From Reticulitermes lucifugus (Eukaryota > Arthropoda > Insecta > Blattodea > Rhinotermitidae): a DNA stretch of 34,187 nucleotides. The number at the start of each line of letters is the position of its first letter. The first letter of the stretch is position 1. Below, in pieces: positions 1 through 9,924 of this stretch. Made by a program: the position numbers and the translations under genes. The stretch covers positions 7,159 to 41,345 of the forward strand of contig JAKCWW010000349.1 of NCBI GenBank assembly GCA_026260175.1, read 5' to 3'. The notes under the pieces were generated by a model that did no database searches, was not told the DNA's origin, and saw nothing but the letters and a program-made list of their open reading frames with translations.

Positions 1-266
1 GTAATCAATACAGATAGAATATTTTCTAACTACATATAATTTTATTCATATTACAGCTAATAACAACAAGTACAATACCAGGATTCTGTGCATCAAGTGA
101 CCAACGCTGCTATTTTAAATCTTGACTTTAACTTATATGATAACATTATAAGTTTTACAGTTTTACATATTTTACAAATTCAAATGTGTTAAACTTATTA
201 CTGAGACAAGTGTGCTCTTCGGGCCCTTTTAACATGCAATGTGAAGTGTAGTAGCTTGTTACCCCC

Positions 267-296
267 CTGAAGATGGTCTACGGACCGAAACACGTG
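267..296 (+). other. Hairpin motif resembling a Penelope-type/hammerhead core
   Basis: The strand reads CTGAAGA, then GGTC-TACG-GACC (a perfect 4-bp stem with a 4-nt loop), then GAAA and the palindrome CACGTG. CTGANGA...GAAA is the layout of a hammerhead ribozyme core. Penelope-like retroelements are known to carry such motifs near their ends. A T sits between CTGAAGA and the stem, which does not fit the usual closing pair, so activity is doubtful. Related motifs occur at 6664-6713, 20858-20903 and 26562-26600. It may instead be only the conserved end of a retroelement. Confidence 0.35.
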
Positions 297-364
297 CAGA
301 GGAATACATCGATACTAATAAAACTATAAAAGTAGTTTATGCTTGTGCATTTGTTGGTAAACTG

Positions 365-615
365 AATAGTAACTTCTCCACTTCTCACATGATCGGTTCA
401 ACTGATCTTCTCCATTTTTCTCCAGCACCACACTTCAAAACTTTCCAGGTATTTCCGATCTACTTTCCGAAGTGTCCACTTTTCAGCACTATACAAAGCT
501 GTGCTCCAATTGTAGCACTGAAGTAGTTTTTTCCTTAAATTTAATTCCAATTTGCTGGTGAAAAGAGCCTTCTTGTTGAATGCTGCTTTTACCATGGCGA
601 TATATAAGAATCATT
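365..615 (-). pseudogene. LINE fragment: C-terminal part of a reverse-transcriptase ORF
   Basis: The minus strand encodes about 66 residues (595 down to 398) typical of the region downstream of the RT domain in insect non-LTR retrotransposons. It has a basic run (KLELNLRKKLLQCY), then a tryptophan-rich ALYSAEKWTLRKV block, then FEVWCWRKMEKIS. The stop at 398-400 (TGA) lies where related copies would continue, and translation after it still reads TDHVRSGEV. This points to a single nonsense change, probably TGG to TGA. The RT catalytic core is absent, so the fragment is dead. Its 5' boundary is uncertain because similarity fades near 615. The family call rests on remembered conservation of these blocks. 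Confidence 0.75.
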
Positions 616-1719
616 AATGCGAATGAAGAGGCGGAGTATACTTGGCTAGCAATCATGTTTTATATTCAGAATTATTGGGCTCGAATATTTACCCACAGGC
701 GCGATTTTACTTCAGGTTATTATGGTTTTACTCAGTCACTACAAGTAAAAGTGAGGACAGCAACAAAATAGGTCACGACCACTACCGCAAGTAGGTTACA
801 AGCTTTTTTTTTTCTTTTCACATTCAGCATACCGTTTGATGCTGTACATAAATGAAGTCGTTGATAAAGCATAATAAAATAATCCAGTGTGTCATTCAAT
901 TGGAGGTTTTGTTTTGCTTATTCTGAAAGAGCGTAACAGAGTCCAGATAGTCAACAAAGTTCTGTTGGCTGAGTTACGAGCTTAGTCTCCTCAGTGTAGA
1001 GGAAGTGCATGGTACCCTGCGTGAAGTCATTCCCTAATGCAACGTATTAGTTCTCTGAATAATTTATCCTGGTTCACGGTCTTCCAGTATATCAAGTTTA
1101 TAATGCAGGGATGACGTGTTCTTATTTCAGCTCCTGCTCGCGCTCAGAGGAAGAGAGAGGAAGTGTAGTTCGGTAATCGATTCTGGTTATAATAGCGACG
1201 GTTCGTGCTCGCGTTTCTTCATCCCATGCTTAAGCATGGACGAAGCAAGAACCTCTTGCCTTAGACAAGACGCTGACAGCCATTACGGTATATTAATTTT
1301 CATCGGATCGGTTTTTGGTCTTCTAACATTTGATTATCAGTTCTCTCGGCTTCTCTTACTTCTGGTCCTTTTTCTCCTCACTTCATCCTTTGATTCTAAG
1401 GATGATTTCTAAGCAGTAAAGTAGAGCACCCTGCATTTCATTAGAGAGGCTACATTATCTCTTTTCTGAAAGTGTTTTCAAGTTGCACTGTGATATTTCT
1501 ATATTTTAAAGTTTTCCATATATTAATAAGCTTGAGTCGGACACAGAATATGAATTATGAATTAAGTACAAAGTAATTTGTACCTGTACACGCCATGAAG
1601 ACAAGTGGGGAATGGAAGTGTAGCTCATCTCATTAGTAACATTCTCGCTGCGTGAGTGTGAGTGGTTAGCTTCGCCTCTCGGCTCTCTACCCTCGGCGTA
1701 AGAGCCCCGATAAGCACTG
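616..1719. other. Gene-free stretch
   Basis: Short ORFs at 580-771 and 1116-1412 show no recognisable domain or useful context. The only structure seen is a 16-bp perfect palindrome near 1224-1239 inside a longer imperfect inverted repeat. Lines around 1640-1710 may be degraded TE, but I cannot assign them. Confidence 0.4.
1213..1256. repeat. Imperfect inverted repeat with a perfect 16-bp core
   Basis: The core CCATGCTTAAGCATGG equals its own reverse complement. The flanks (TTTCTTCATC on the left, ACGAAGCAAGAA on the right) extend the symmetry with one gap and a few mismatches, giving arms of about 18-20 bases without a loop. It could be a transposon end, a protein-binding palindrome or chance. 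Confidence 0.45.
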
Positions 1720-1990
1720 GGTAAAGGTAAAGTACATCCTAGAACAGGCCATGAAGGCCCAGAGGGGGAGTAGAGGTATAGCACTACTCTTTCCTTAACC
1801 TCTGCGCTAGATGGGGGTTGGTGGTCAACGCTACGCCCCAGGGAATGACCCGGTACCCATTGTACAGGAGGCTGGGTGGGCCCCAGGGCCGGTCTGGACG
1901 GGTGCTGAAAATCTCGCAACACCGGGATTTGATCCCCGGACCGTCCAGCTCGTAGCGAGTCGCTGTATCGACTACGCTATCCCTGCCCAC
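1720..1990 (-). mobile_element. SINE-A copy 1 (tRNA-derived SINE)
   Basis: Read on the minus strand, the element starts with a tRNA-like head. It has an A-box-like TAGCGTAGTCGATA near 1965-1980 and a B-box-like GGGGATCAAATCCC near 1924-1937. The body holds a GGCCCCAGGG/ACCCGGTACC region and then GAGGTTAAGG. The tail contains GGCCTTCATGGCCTG and GTACTTTACCTTTACC. The same order of blocks recurs at 3961-4260 (same strand) and 7053-7340 (opposite strand), which defines a family of roughly 270-300 bp. The ORFs overlapping it on both strands are by-products. SINEs of this build are transcribed by RNA polymerase III and mobilised by LINE enzymes. I could not define a TSD. Confidence 0.75.
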
Positions 1991-2003
1991 GATAAGAACT
2001 GGG

Positions 2004-2145
2004 TAGAAGGCTGAATGGATACCAGAGCCGATCCGGACGGTTTGGGGAAGAGAAAACTCTGTTGTCACTACTGGGAGTCGAACTACGATTTCTCCTTTGT
2101 CTAACCCGTAGCTTAGTCACTCTACTGATCGAGCTATCCGTTCTC
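2004..2145 (-). mobile_element. SINE-A copy 2, head and partial body
   Basis: A second head directly follows copy 1 in the same orientation. On the minus strand it has TAGCTCGATCAGTAGAG (A box) near 2121-2137 and GTTCGACTCCC (B box) near 2071-2081. The start of the body, with CCGGATCGGCTC and GGTATCCATTCAGCC, then runs into copy 1. The rest of this copy's body is missing, so it is 3'-truncated. Either copy 1 inserted into it or the two recombined. Confidence 0.65.
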
Positions 2146-2164
2146 CTTTAGACTTTCAATACGT

Positions 2165-2300
2165 TGCACGAACTAAAGTTGCCTTTGATTGGACGGCACT
2201 TCCGCTTCGTATTCACGAAGTCTCGGGTTCAAAACACGGCCCAGAGAAGGGCTAATCAGACTAATGTTTTTCGTAGTTTCCCTCATTTATTTCAGGCAAC
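2165..2300 (+). mobile_element. Possible tRNA-related SINE fragment
   Basis: A B-box-like CTCGGGTTCAAAACAC lies at about 2221-2236. It is followed by TTTTTCGTAGTTTCCCTCAT, a string like the core of several insect SINEs. No clear A box is present and the ends are vague. The next sequence is the CTAA-rich repeat. Confidence 0.35.
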
Positions 2301-2354
2301 TAACTGACTACCCTCTAACTAACTAACGAACCAACTAAACTAACTAACCAACCT
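2299..2354 (-). repeat. CTAA-type simple repeat, probable LINE 3' tail
   Basis: Imperfect CTAA/CCAA tetranucleotides fill this block (CTAACTAACGAACCAACTAA and neighbours). On the minus strand it is a GTTA repeat just downstream of the LINE fragment at 2375-2945. The same tetranucleotide follows a LINE end on the plus strand at 13481-13503. This suggests the family ends in a TTAG/GTTA tail. Confidence 0.55.
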
Positions 2355-2374
2355 ATACATGAGAGTCATTCTTA

Positions 2375-2945
2375 AGAACCTCAACTAGTCAAAAAATTCT
2401 TCGCATTTTATGGAACCTCAAATTTCATTACCATTTTCACAAGAATTCGCCGCTTGTCCCTATCCTGAGCCAAATAAACCCAGTCCACGGTCGCATATCA
2501 TGTTTTGTTAAGATCCTTTTTAATATTATTTTCCCGTCAAATCCTAGGTATTCAAGTGGTTTCTTACCCCACCAACACCCTTTATTTCGCTTCTTTCCCA
2601 TAGTGCCATGTGACCCTGACAACTTTCCTTAGTTTGATAACCCGAATCCAATCCACATTCTCCAATCCTCTTCTTTAAGATCCATTTTAATATTACTTCC
2701 TATCTGCGCCTAGGTTTTCGAAGTGGCCTCTATCCCTTCGGTTTCCCCATCAAAACCATTTAAGCTTTCTAGTTTCCCCCATACGTGCCACATGCCTTAC
2801 CCATCTCATCTACTCGCTTTGACGATCCAAATAATTGATGAAGACTACCAATCATGAATCTCCTCACTGTATGAGTTTGTCCAGTCTTCTTTTTCTCCAG
2901 ACAGATGCCAAAATATTATTTCGAATATGGCCACGACTGCGACCT
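2375..2945 (-). pseudogene. LINE fragment, 3' part of RT ORF, internally duplicated
   Basis: The plus strand reads as antisense of an insect LINE 3' ORF region and 3' end. Landmarks are the block around 2450-2500 (sense: a tryptophan/arginine-rich stretch before the stop) and the pyrimidine-rich block that reverse-translates to a proline/arginine-rich linker. All frames are broken by stops. One segment occurs twice: AGATCC.TTTTAATATTA is at 2511-2528 and again at 2678-2695, with similar sequence on both sides for about 165 bp. The fragment belongs to the same family as 8937-9212, 9925-10245, 19437-19840 and 20120-20360. It is not functional. Confidence 0.65.
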
Positions 2946-3299
2946 TGAACATCCTTCACACATTTGTCACTAAAACCCTGATTTTGACGCTATATAATCA
3001 GAGATACTGCAGTGATCGTTAAATAAAGCAAGCATATGTGTAAGTAAAGACATTCAGGTTTCTTATATAGCTTTAGTGTAAGATAAGACGCTTCTTCATT
3101 ACTATCTGACAGTTACTGTGGAATTTAAAATGTGTTTTTAGGTTCAAAATTTGAATTTTTCGTTGCGGTTACTCTGGTCCAAAGTGAAATGAATGTATAC
3201 ACGTACACGATGGCTCACGTCAAGCAGATCTGGTTTGGCAGCAAGGTTTTTGAGTTGCTATAATAATGAACTGTTTTCAAATTACGTGAATTTGCAGTA
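2946..3299. other. Gene-free stretch
   Basis: AT-rich sequence between two retroelement fragments. No ORF, repeat or motif that I can defend. Confidence 0.4.
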
Positions 3300-3515
3300 T
3301 CTGTGTATCATTTAGTCTTATTTTGTGTCTGATGTACGTGAATGTTACGGGAAGGAAGACCGTGTAACCGGAGTTCGATTTACGACAAAGACAGCGAATT
3401 TTCTGTTCTTCACAGCACCCAGACCCAATTTTGGTCCCACCTAGCTGCATTCCAAAAGCACTGGGAGCTCTGTCCTCTAGGTTAAAGCGGCCGAAGGTTG
3501 AAGCAGACAACTCAT
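3300..3515 (-). pseudogene. Degraded retroelement-derived ORF fragment
   Basis: The minus-strand translation from 3510 contains FNLEDRAPSAFGMQLGGTK, then SGCCEEQKI, then LCRKSNSGYTVF. The order (basic/APS block, GG block, cysteine/EE-KI block, serine-asparagine-proline-like block) resembles a very common repeat-derived conceptual protein seen throughout insect gene predictions. It is normally translated from a retroelement or SINE and is not a host gene. Sixty-odd residues are readable before similarity is lost. There is no start, domain or terminus to support a real protein. Confidence 0.45.
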
Positions 3516-3960
3516 ATCCATTTATTTAGATGCGAAGAAAGTACAAAGCTATGCACCCGTGCCCTCCTGTTCATAACGTGTTTCCTAATAAAAACTTTAC
3601 CTTTACGATTTGGGGTGGATATACGTGCGCAATTTAGGGGAATAATGCTGTACGCATAGTCCAAATCTCACACAGTGTCGGCAGAATGTCTTATCAGATG
3701 CCACTGATAGATTCCGTTCTTAAGAAGGGTTTATTAATGGTTTCTTCTTCTGCTATATATCTCCCTTGTGAGGGGGATCAGTCATGTCTCATTTTAAGTA
3801 ATGTTTGTCTTAAGAGATCACTATTCCCCAGAGGACAGTGATCTGGGCGGATAAGCTTCACCATACTTCTCCTTTCTTTCTTGTTTTTCTGCTCTTGGTA
3901 AAATATTCCCTTACTTTATTCTCAATGTCACTTTTTGGTAAGGGCTTAAGTTGTAAACAA

Positions 3961-4260
3961 AGGTAAAATAGATTTGCCCTTTTATATGCCATGAAGGCGT
4001 ATGTGGGAGTGAATTTACACTTCCACTCCTTGTTTGTTAACCTCGGCACTAAATGGAGATCGGTGGACATTTTCATGCTTTGGCTGCTTTGGTCTTGTAA
4101 ACGAACCCCTGATACTTATTGAATGGAAGGCTGGTTGGGCTCTAGGACCGGCCTAGATATATGGGGAAGATAGAAATCTCTTACACCTACAGGGAATCGA
4201 ACCACGTCTCTTCAGATATCCAACCAATCACCTAGTCGCTATACTGACTGTGCTGTCGCA
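3961..4260 (-). mobile_element. SINE-A copy 3
   Basis: On the minus strand the head carries TAGCGACTAGGTGATTGG (A box) near 4221-4238 and the strong B box GTGGTTCGATTCCC near 4192-4205. The body shares GCCGGTCCTAGAGCCCAACC and TTCAATAAGTATCAGGGG with the other copies, then AGTGCCGAGGTTAAC. The tail reads GCCTTCATGGC and ends in TTTTACCTTTG-like sequence. A stretch of about 25 bases around 4075-4100 is diverged. The ORF at 3858-4076 covers its tail and is not a gene. Confidence 0.7.
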
Positions 4261-5452
4261 TTACCCCTTTAATTTATGATTATTATAATTAACGTCGAGG
4301 GCCGTAGTTTGAATAATATCCGGATTATGCCTGTGTAATACCAAATAATATTTTGCTGTTATTATTTGAAATTTTCTTAGAATTAACTAACATATTTGCC
4401 ATATTATCTCCAGTGTCTAAACACAAGTAACAAACTTGCAAATACCCAAAACACTTTCTGGTTGTGTGAATAAATGTAGCATTCACTTATAAAGGCATAA
4501 TGCACTTGGTTTGCGACTGAGTGATTGTCACACACACGCTACTCTTATAGTTCCTGCATTACGGTAGTTGGCATTTTGTTGTTATGAAGCATACAAGAGG
4601 GATCTATGCTTCGGTCGGCATTGTAGGGCGGTACTTTGCCAATGAAATGCATCAAGCTGCCTCTGAAGAGTTTTGAAATTTATCACTTGAATATTCTGTT
4701 AAGTTGTGAGCTCATATTATCTCTTTGGCGATGTAATGCATATGACGAATCAAATGAGGGGTTATCTATGGACGTTACGGCTAAAGATGTTGTGGAGTGT
4801 CGCGTAAATATTACTCCTTAATACGAGTATGAAGTTATAGTTATTGAATTGAATACGTGCATCTCTGTATTGATATTGAAGCATCAGAATTAGCGTTTTG
4901 TATAAAAGTTCAGTTACATAATATCCTCTTTTAGTTAGTTAGCCTTTATTTATGTTCCTACTCTCCTTATTTGATAAATTTTTTGCGTTACACAGCTAAG
5001 AACGTACTTTTTCTAAGGAGGCTGCCTGAAAGATTCTAAAAATATTGATCTAAGTAGGAGAGAAGCCTTAAATTTGAAAGCAAATTTAAATGTATGAAGC
5101 AGTTGAATTATCACAAAGACAAGGGTTTTAGTGAAATAATTGATTCTAACAACACAGATTTTTTCTCAAATTCCTACAATTATTTCTCTCAACTCAGACA
5201 CAAATAAGAGAAGGATGTATGTATAAAGTACCAACAACCTCATGAGGAATGTAAGAAAGAAGCGTGGGCAGGTAATTATAAGAGACTGTCTATATGTGGA
5301 ACTGCATGCGATTTCTATCGAAAGGTCGGTGATTGGTGAAAATTTACAATAAAATACAGGCATTTGATATCGTTTTGTCTGTATGTTTGGGGGTGACATT
5401 TAGTGTATCTATGTAGTCGAGGTATATGTAATACTGTTTGTTGAATATATAA
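4261..5452. other. Gene-free stretch
   Basis: No coding region or repeat family recognised. Short ORFs at 4636-4821 and 5166-5399 lack recognisable domains. A short TTAGTTAGTTAG run at 4933-4944 might be a LINE tail relic. Confidence 0.4.
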
Positions 5453-5661
5453 GTTGTAACTAGGCTTAGGAGTCTATGCATTTTGCATATTGAGTATATA
5501 AAATAAAACTACATTTCAACTTTGTCTTAGGACAAATACTATAAATAAAGAAATATGCATTTCGTTACTTATAGGATTGGCCCTAAGTAAAAGTTTAAAG
5601 GTGCTTTTATTTCACATAAACAATACGCAAAATGCATATAATCTTAAGCCTAGTTATAACC
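5453..5661. mobile_element. MITE-like element with long terminal inverted repeats
   Basis: The left end reads GTTGTAACTAGGCTTAGGAG then TATGCATTTTGCATATTG. The reverse complement of the right end reads GGTTATAACTAGGCTTAAG then TATGCATTTTGCGTATTG. The arms match over about 55 bases with roughly 80% identity (5453-5510 against 5604-5661). About 90 bases of AT-rich, non-coding interior lie between them. Such short non-autonomous elements are moved by a transposase supplied elsewhere. I could not define a TSD, so the superfamily is open. Confidence 0.7.
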
Positions 5662-6254
5662 GTGTAAGTGTTTTAGCTGTATCTTACAGTACTTAACATA
5701 CTTGTTTCGAAATTCTCTTTAATTCTTTCTATTCTGTTCGGATATCATGTATATATATTTCTGTTGCGTCTTTCTCCCCGAATAACTTGTTCAATGAAGA
5801 CTAATTTTACTGAAACTTGCAGGAAATTCGTGCTTCGGGAAATAATTAGTTTCTTATTTACGGATACTAATTCCTTTCCACCAGCAATTTCAACGTAGTT
5901 TCAATGCATAGACCAGACTCTGCGCTAAGAGTGACACAGTTGGCATGTGCTGTAGGGTCCTGATATGTTATTTGATTAAGAATTATTTTATAAGATTGTA
6001 AACCTTCTATTCGTGTTATTTATTTTTTGTAATGTACAATAATAGTAGTGTGGTACAAAATTTATGAACACTTCATTTTATATTTCTATTTGCCTCATGC
6101 AACATTAGACGATAAATGCACTACAGTGATTGTTCACAAACTTGTATAGCTACTGTCTTTAATGATATAATACACGGCAGGCCTAATTCCATTACGAAGA
6201 CCGGTGGCTTAACAACGTATAGGAAAATAATCGCGAAACCTAAAATAGCTTTGC
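5662..6254. other. Gene-free stretch
   Basis: Nothing recognised. AT-rich, with no long ORF and no clear repeats. Confidence 0.4.
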
Positions 6255-6350
6255 CATGCAATGGCTCAGTCGCCGGTCTCTCACCACAGAGGAACGTTTT
6301 CGATCCCAGGCCAGTGCATGTGAGCTTTATGGTGAACAGTTTTGCACAAC
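6255..6350 (+). mobile_element. Possible tRNA-headed SINE fragment
   Basis: ATGGCTCAGTCGCCGGTCTC (A-box-like) is followed 35 bases later by GTTTTCGATCCCAGGCC (B-box-like) and by GTGCATGTGAGCTTTATGGTG. The spacing is right for a tRNA-derived head. Ends and TSD are not visible. The ORFs on both strands at 6116-6421 are incidental. Confidence 0.4.
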
Positions 6351-6559
6351 ATTGTTGTGGTCTTATCATATTAATCCATCAAAGCTCCTTACTCATCTAT
6401 CACCGCCAGTGTAGCACGTAATCTTAGCAATGGACAGCATCGTTAATTAGCACACGTAAGAAAGAACGCTGCCGGTAACCCTCTCTGAAACATTACCGTG
6501 TTATTTGATGTTAAAGCAATCCAAACTTGCAGTTGCCACTGTTTTATGATGGGATAATT

Positions 6560-6763
6560 GTTGAAATCTGTGCTCTTCTGGGTTATTACACTGAGTCGTG
6601 TGGTAATTATTTACCTACGTCTCGGGACAATATGTAGGTCCGATCTTCAAGGGTCGAGTCCGAGGACCCATGAAGATGGGACCGATACGTTGTCTCGAAA
6701 CGTCGGTGAAAAATTACCACACGACCACTTTTAATATCCCAGAAGAGCGCAGATCTCATCAAC
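6560..6763. mobile_element. 204-bp foldback element (two inverted copies of one unit)
   Basis: The left arm (6560-6655) and the reverse complement of the right arm (6664-6763) align almost end to end. Shared blocks are GCTCTTCTGGG, GTCGTGTGGTAATT, CG(T/A)CTCG(G/A)GACAA and a central GGGTC/GACCC. Identity is about 80% and the loop is about 8 nt. The right arm contains the hairpin motif ATGAAGATGGGAC...GTCTCGAAACG seen elsewhere in the window. It could be a foldback transposon or two inverted insertions of one terminal unit. Confidence 0.65.
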
Positions 6764-7052
6764 ATCGTAGCGGAAGCCCAAAATCAAGGATAAATATTAA
6801 TTACAGCTTTTACATATCACACTTTCCTCCGGTTCATACAGTGTTGCCACAATTAACCGCGTTTCTTTCTTAAATTTCACTTGTTTTCATATCATGTGAC
6901 CATGCAGTTCGGAGCTTCATTGCGTTATGTAAATGGCGAAGGCGTGTTGAACTTCTCTGAACCGAATGTTGCCATCACGTGTGAACAAAAGGCAGTTATA
7001 TTCAACAAGCTGCAAATACGGTAGCAGTTGTACGTATTGTTTAAATTTGCCG
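6764..7052. other. Gene-free stretch
   Basis: Nothing recognised beyond a short continuation of the retroelement-like sequence to about 6790. Confidence 0.35.
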
Positions 7053-7340
7053 GAGTAAGGTAGTCGGTTTGGCGATTATACTACGGGCTGAACGGTACGG
7101 GCTTCGAATCCCTGTAGGGGCAAGTAGCTTTTTATCTTCTCCAAAACGTGCAGACCGGCTTTTCGACCCACCCGGCCCCCTATTCAATGGATACCAGTAT
7201 TATTTCCCAGGGGTAAAACGGCCGGGGCGTGTGTTTAACCACTCACCTCCATCCAGTGCCGAGGTTAAGAATGAGTGGAGTTATACCTCTACCCCTATAA
7301 GCTTTCATGATGTGGGCGGGGAAAACTTTATCTTTTCTTT
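7053..7340 (+). mobile_element. SINE-A copy 4
   Basis: The head contains TAGTCGGTTTGGCGATTATA (A box) and GGCTTCGAATCCCTG (B box). The body contains CCCACCCGGCCCCCTATTC, AATGGATACCAG, CCCAGGGGTAAAACGGCCGG, CCACTCACCTCCATCCAGTG and GCCGAGGTTAAG. The tail has CCTCTACCCCTATAAGC, TTCATGATGTG and CTTTATCTTTTC. This copy is in the opposite orientation to copies 1-3 and shows the family in readable order. The 120-residue ORF across it is not a protein gene. Confidence 0.75.
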
Positions 7341-7953
7341 ATTTGTTTGTATTTACCGTATTTATGATGCTACCAACATCACTTTTACATTGACGTTTCA
7401 ATTTACACTCGTACATTTTACTCCGTGTTAGGCCAAGCCCTTATTCTTAAGAATCACAATTAATTCCTTGCGCTTGACCGCAGTCGTAGCATGCTGGCAG
7501 CTGGTAATTTCATGTGTCGTGTCCAGAGGCATAGTATGCGGCCTTGGTTATGTTCACGCAGCCTAACCCTCAAGTCAGCTTATCTAAATGTCAGCATTAA
7601 ATCCATCTAAGTAGAGACCAGTTTTGTGGTAATGTCACTTTATAGAACCGTGTGTGTTGAAGTGGAGGCTCAAGATTGTTATACGGCAATAATAAATTGC
7701 GTGTTACGTCAATAATGTGAAGTTCGATAAATGTGGCTACTTTGAGGCAAGGTAATTTTCTTAAAGAGTCAACACTGAAGAAGGTATCAGGAACATAAAA
7801 CTGACCGCCGTTGCGTTATTGAATAAAAATGGGTTTTTGCGATCAGCCAACACAAAATTTATATTCAATAAAAAGCAAGGCTGCATGTTTCTTCTAAAAC
7901 CAATTAGCCATTATGAGGCCTAATTAGAAGAATATAAGAAGGTATATTTTAGA
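7341..7953. other. Gene-free stretch
   Basis: AT-rich sequence with no ORF above 60 codons that continues past the SINE. No repeat or regulatory motif recognised. Confidence 0.4.
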
Positions 7954-8183
7954 ACTGTACTTCAGGTTTGAGATCTCAACTTTTACAAGCTAAAATACAC
8001 TTATGGTGTAAGACGTAGAATGCCTGAACAATGTAAACTTGATGTAAAACGTTAAAAATGATAATAGTAAATAGAATAATATGTCGCAGGAAATCAGATA
8101 TAAATTTCTTAGAAGCAACGTGTATGTATTTTAATTTGTGTTTTTAGCTTGTGAAGTTTGGTATCTAAAACCTGAAATACAGA
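7954..8183. mobile_element. MITE-like element with terminal inverted repeats
   Basis: The left end reads ACTGTACTTCAGGTTTGAGA and later TTTTACAAGCTAAAATACAC. The reverse complement of the right end reads TCTGTATTTCAGGTTTTAGA and later TTCACAAGCTAAAAACACAA. The arms span about 48 bases at roughly 75-80% identity. Flanks ATTTTAGA (left) and TTTTTAGG (right) may be a decayed 8-bp TSD, which would suit a hAT-type origin, but this is weak. The interior of about 130 bases is non-coding. Confidence 0.65.
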
Positions 8184-8936
8184 TTTTTAGGTTATAATGA
8201 CGAGAATTGATCAGATGGTAGTTTCCTGAACTTTAGCACCGTGCCTGGTCGTGGCTTGAAGCGTCTGCTTTGACGTAATTTGGCCACCTTGTGATGGAGG
8301 CAACATGTTTCTTATCAGTGTCGTTATTTATGCTCGCTGTCAAAACCCGGACGACTTCTGTCTGACACAGTGAATTTATTGGCTTGTGGAATGAGAATTG
8401 TGTATGAGTATGTTCCTGAATTAAAAAAAGTTGTTTCAAGGTTCGTTGCTTCCACCAGGTGGTGTTGACGTCTTAAACAAAATGCAATAGACGAAAAGGT
8501 GAAATGATCTCATAAAGAAGGCTACGAGACTTGTTACACGTGACTATTCGTGTGGTCAGAGAGTAACGATTGTTTAAAGTTAGCGGTCCCTGACAGGTAA
8601 AGTCGAGGATGCTGGTCGAGTTTGCACACGCGGCAACCTAGTTGACGTTACCTCTCAACCGCGCAGGCAATTCAGCGTCGGAATTTTGTCTATTATTTGA
8701 AATTTTCTTCCACTACTTTATGTTTCTCTTTCTAGTGTAATAACTACCGTATAACTCGGTTACAACGTCATGAAAGGAACTGAATATTTCGTGTCCTTTA
8801 AACGACTCTTGTTCTAACCGAATATTATAGTGTTAACGGTTACCAGTTTTGAATTAACTGGCACCACAGAATATCTGACGATATAGACGAGATGTCACAT
8901 AAACCGATGTAGTTATAACCGGGTTCGACTCTAAGG
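8184..8936. other. Gene-free stretch
   Basis: Nothing recognised. The 68-codon minus ORF at 8233-8439 has no recognisable features. Confidence 0.4.
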
Positions 8937-9212
8937 AACTCCATGGAGCAGAATCCTTGAGAAGCTATCAGTTCCTCAGCTAGTCAAGAAATTCACCGCA
9001 TTTTATACAAACCGAAGGCTCATTACTGTGTTTACAAGACTCCGCTACTTGTCCCTACTCTGAAGGACAATCCAGTCCACGCCTTCACATCGTATTTATT
9101 TATGATCTATTTTGACAGTATTTTCCCACGAACACTTAGGTTTTCCCAGTGCTATCTTTCCTTTAGCTTCCTCAAGCAACATCCTGTATGTTTTTTTCTC
9201 AACCATGCATGC
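8937..9212 (-). pseudogene. LINE 3'-end fragment
   Basis: It begins with GAACTCCATGGAGCAGAATC, whose reverse complement TTCTGCTCCATGGAG is the recurring 3'-end signature of this LINE family (compare 31083 and 13470). It continues as antisense of the last part of the RT ORF, with the block TACTTGTCCCTACTCTGAAG and then AATCCAGTCCACGCC. No open frame survives. The fragment probably continues, after about 700 unrelated bases, at 9925-10245. Confidence 0.6.
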
Positions 9213-9320
9213 TGTATTATCCAGATATCCTAAGTTACTTAACGAGAATTATGAGAACTAATATGCATAATAGATATTCAAGGGGGAGTGCTTCGGTCGG
9301 AAAATCAGGCGGTGGAGGAG

Positions 9321-9339
9321 TGTGTGTGTGTGTGTGTGT
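9321..9339. repeat. (TG)n microsatellite
   Basis: Nine to ten TG dinucleotides without interruption, followed by TCACAGGG. Confidence 0.9.
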
Positions 9340-9924
9340 CACAGGGCTAGGGAGAAGGAGATTGTGTATGGAAGTTAGTGTAATGGTTGGTTGAGTGACA
9401 GTTTGCATGTTATGCCTAAGGTTCTCGCAGCTGTGTTGCTAAACATTCAAGTCTTTTGGGCTCCTACGCCGTGTTTACTGGTAATCATTTACCTTTAGAC
9501 ACGGCCGACGTTCCAGAAGGCTTGAACCTTGAGGTTTCATGTTACCTTGGCTTTCCACGAGGTAATGACGTTCCAGTTACTTGTGTCTGTCTCCCGGTGC
9601 CTCATCGGACAACATAATCATAAGTCATGGACCCATTACACAGTCCTCAAATAGGTAAAATAATTTGTTATTCTAGATCCCCTTAAAACTGGAAGACCGA
9701 ATTTTTTCTGACTTTTTTTACAAACATTTGGTTCCTAACTCACACAGTACGCAGCCGAAGTCTGTTTTCAGCACTAAGCGGTTAATCCTGTGTGGCGGAA
9801 ATAATCCATATTTATTTACTATTTATTTACTGCACACATAAATATAATATGTGGAAAGGCGTAGAGGTTTTTAATGCAAAGACTGTTGCTACATACAACG
9901 TAATCACCACTAGGATTTAAACCG

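Noticed and set aside
1784..2068. Overlapping 67-138 codon ORFs on both strands (1506-2068)
   Set aside because: They coincide exactly with SINE-A copies. The readable peptides are by-products of the SINE's GC-rich body.
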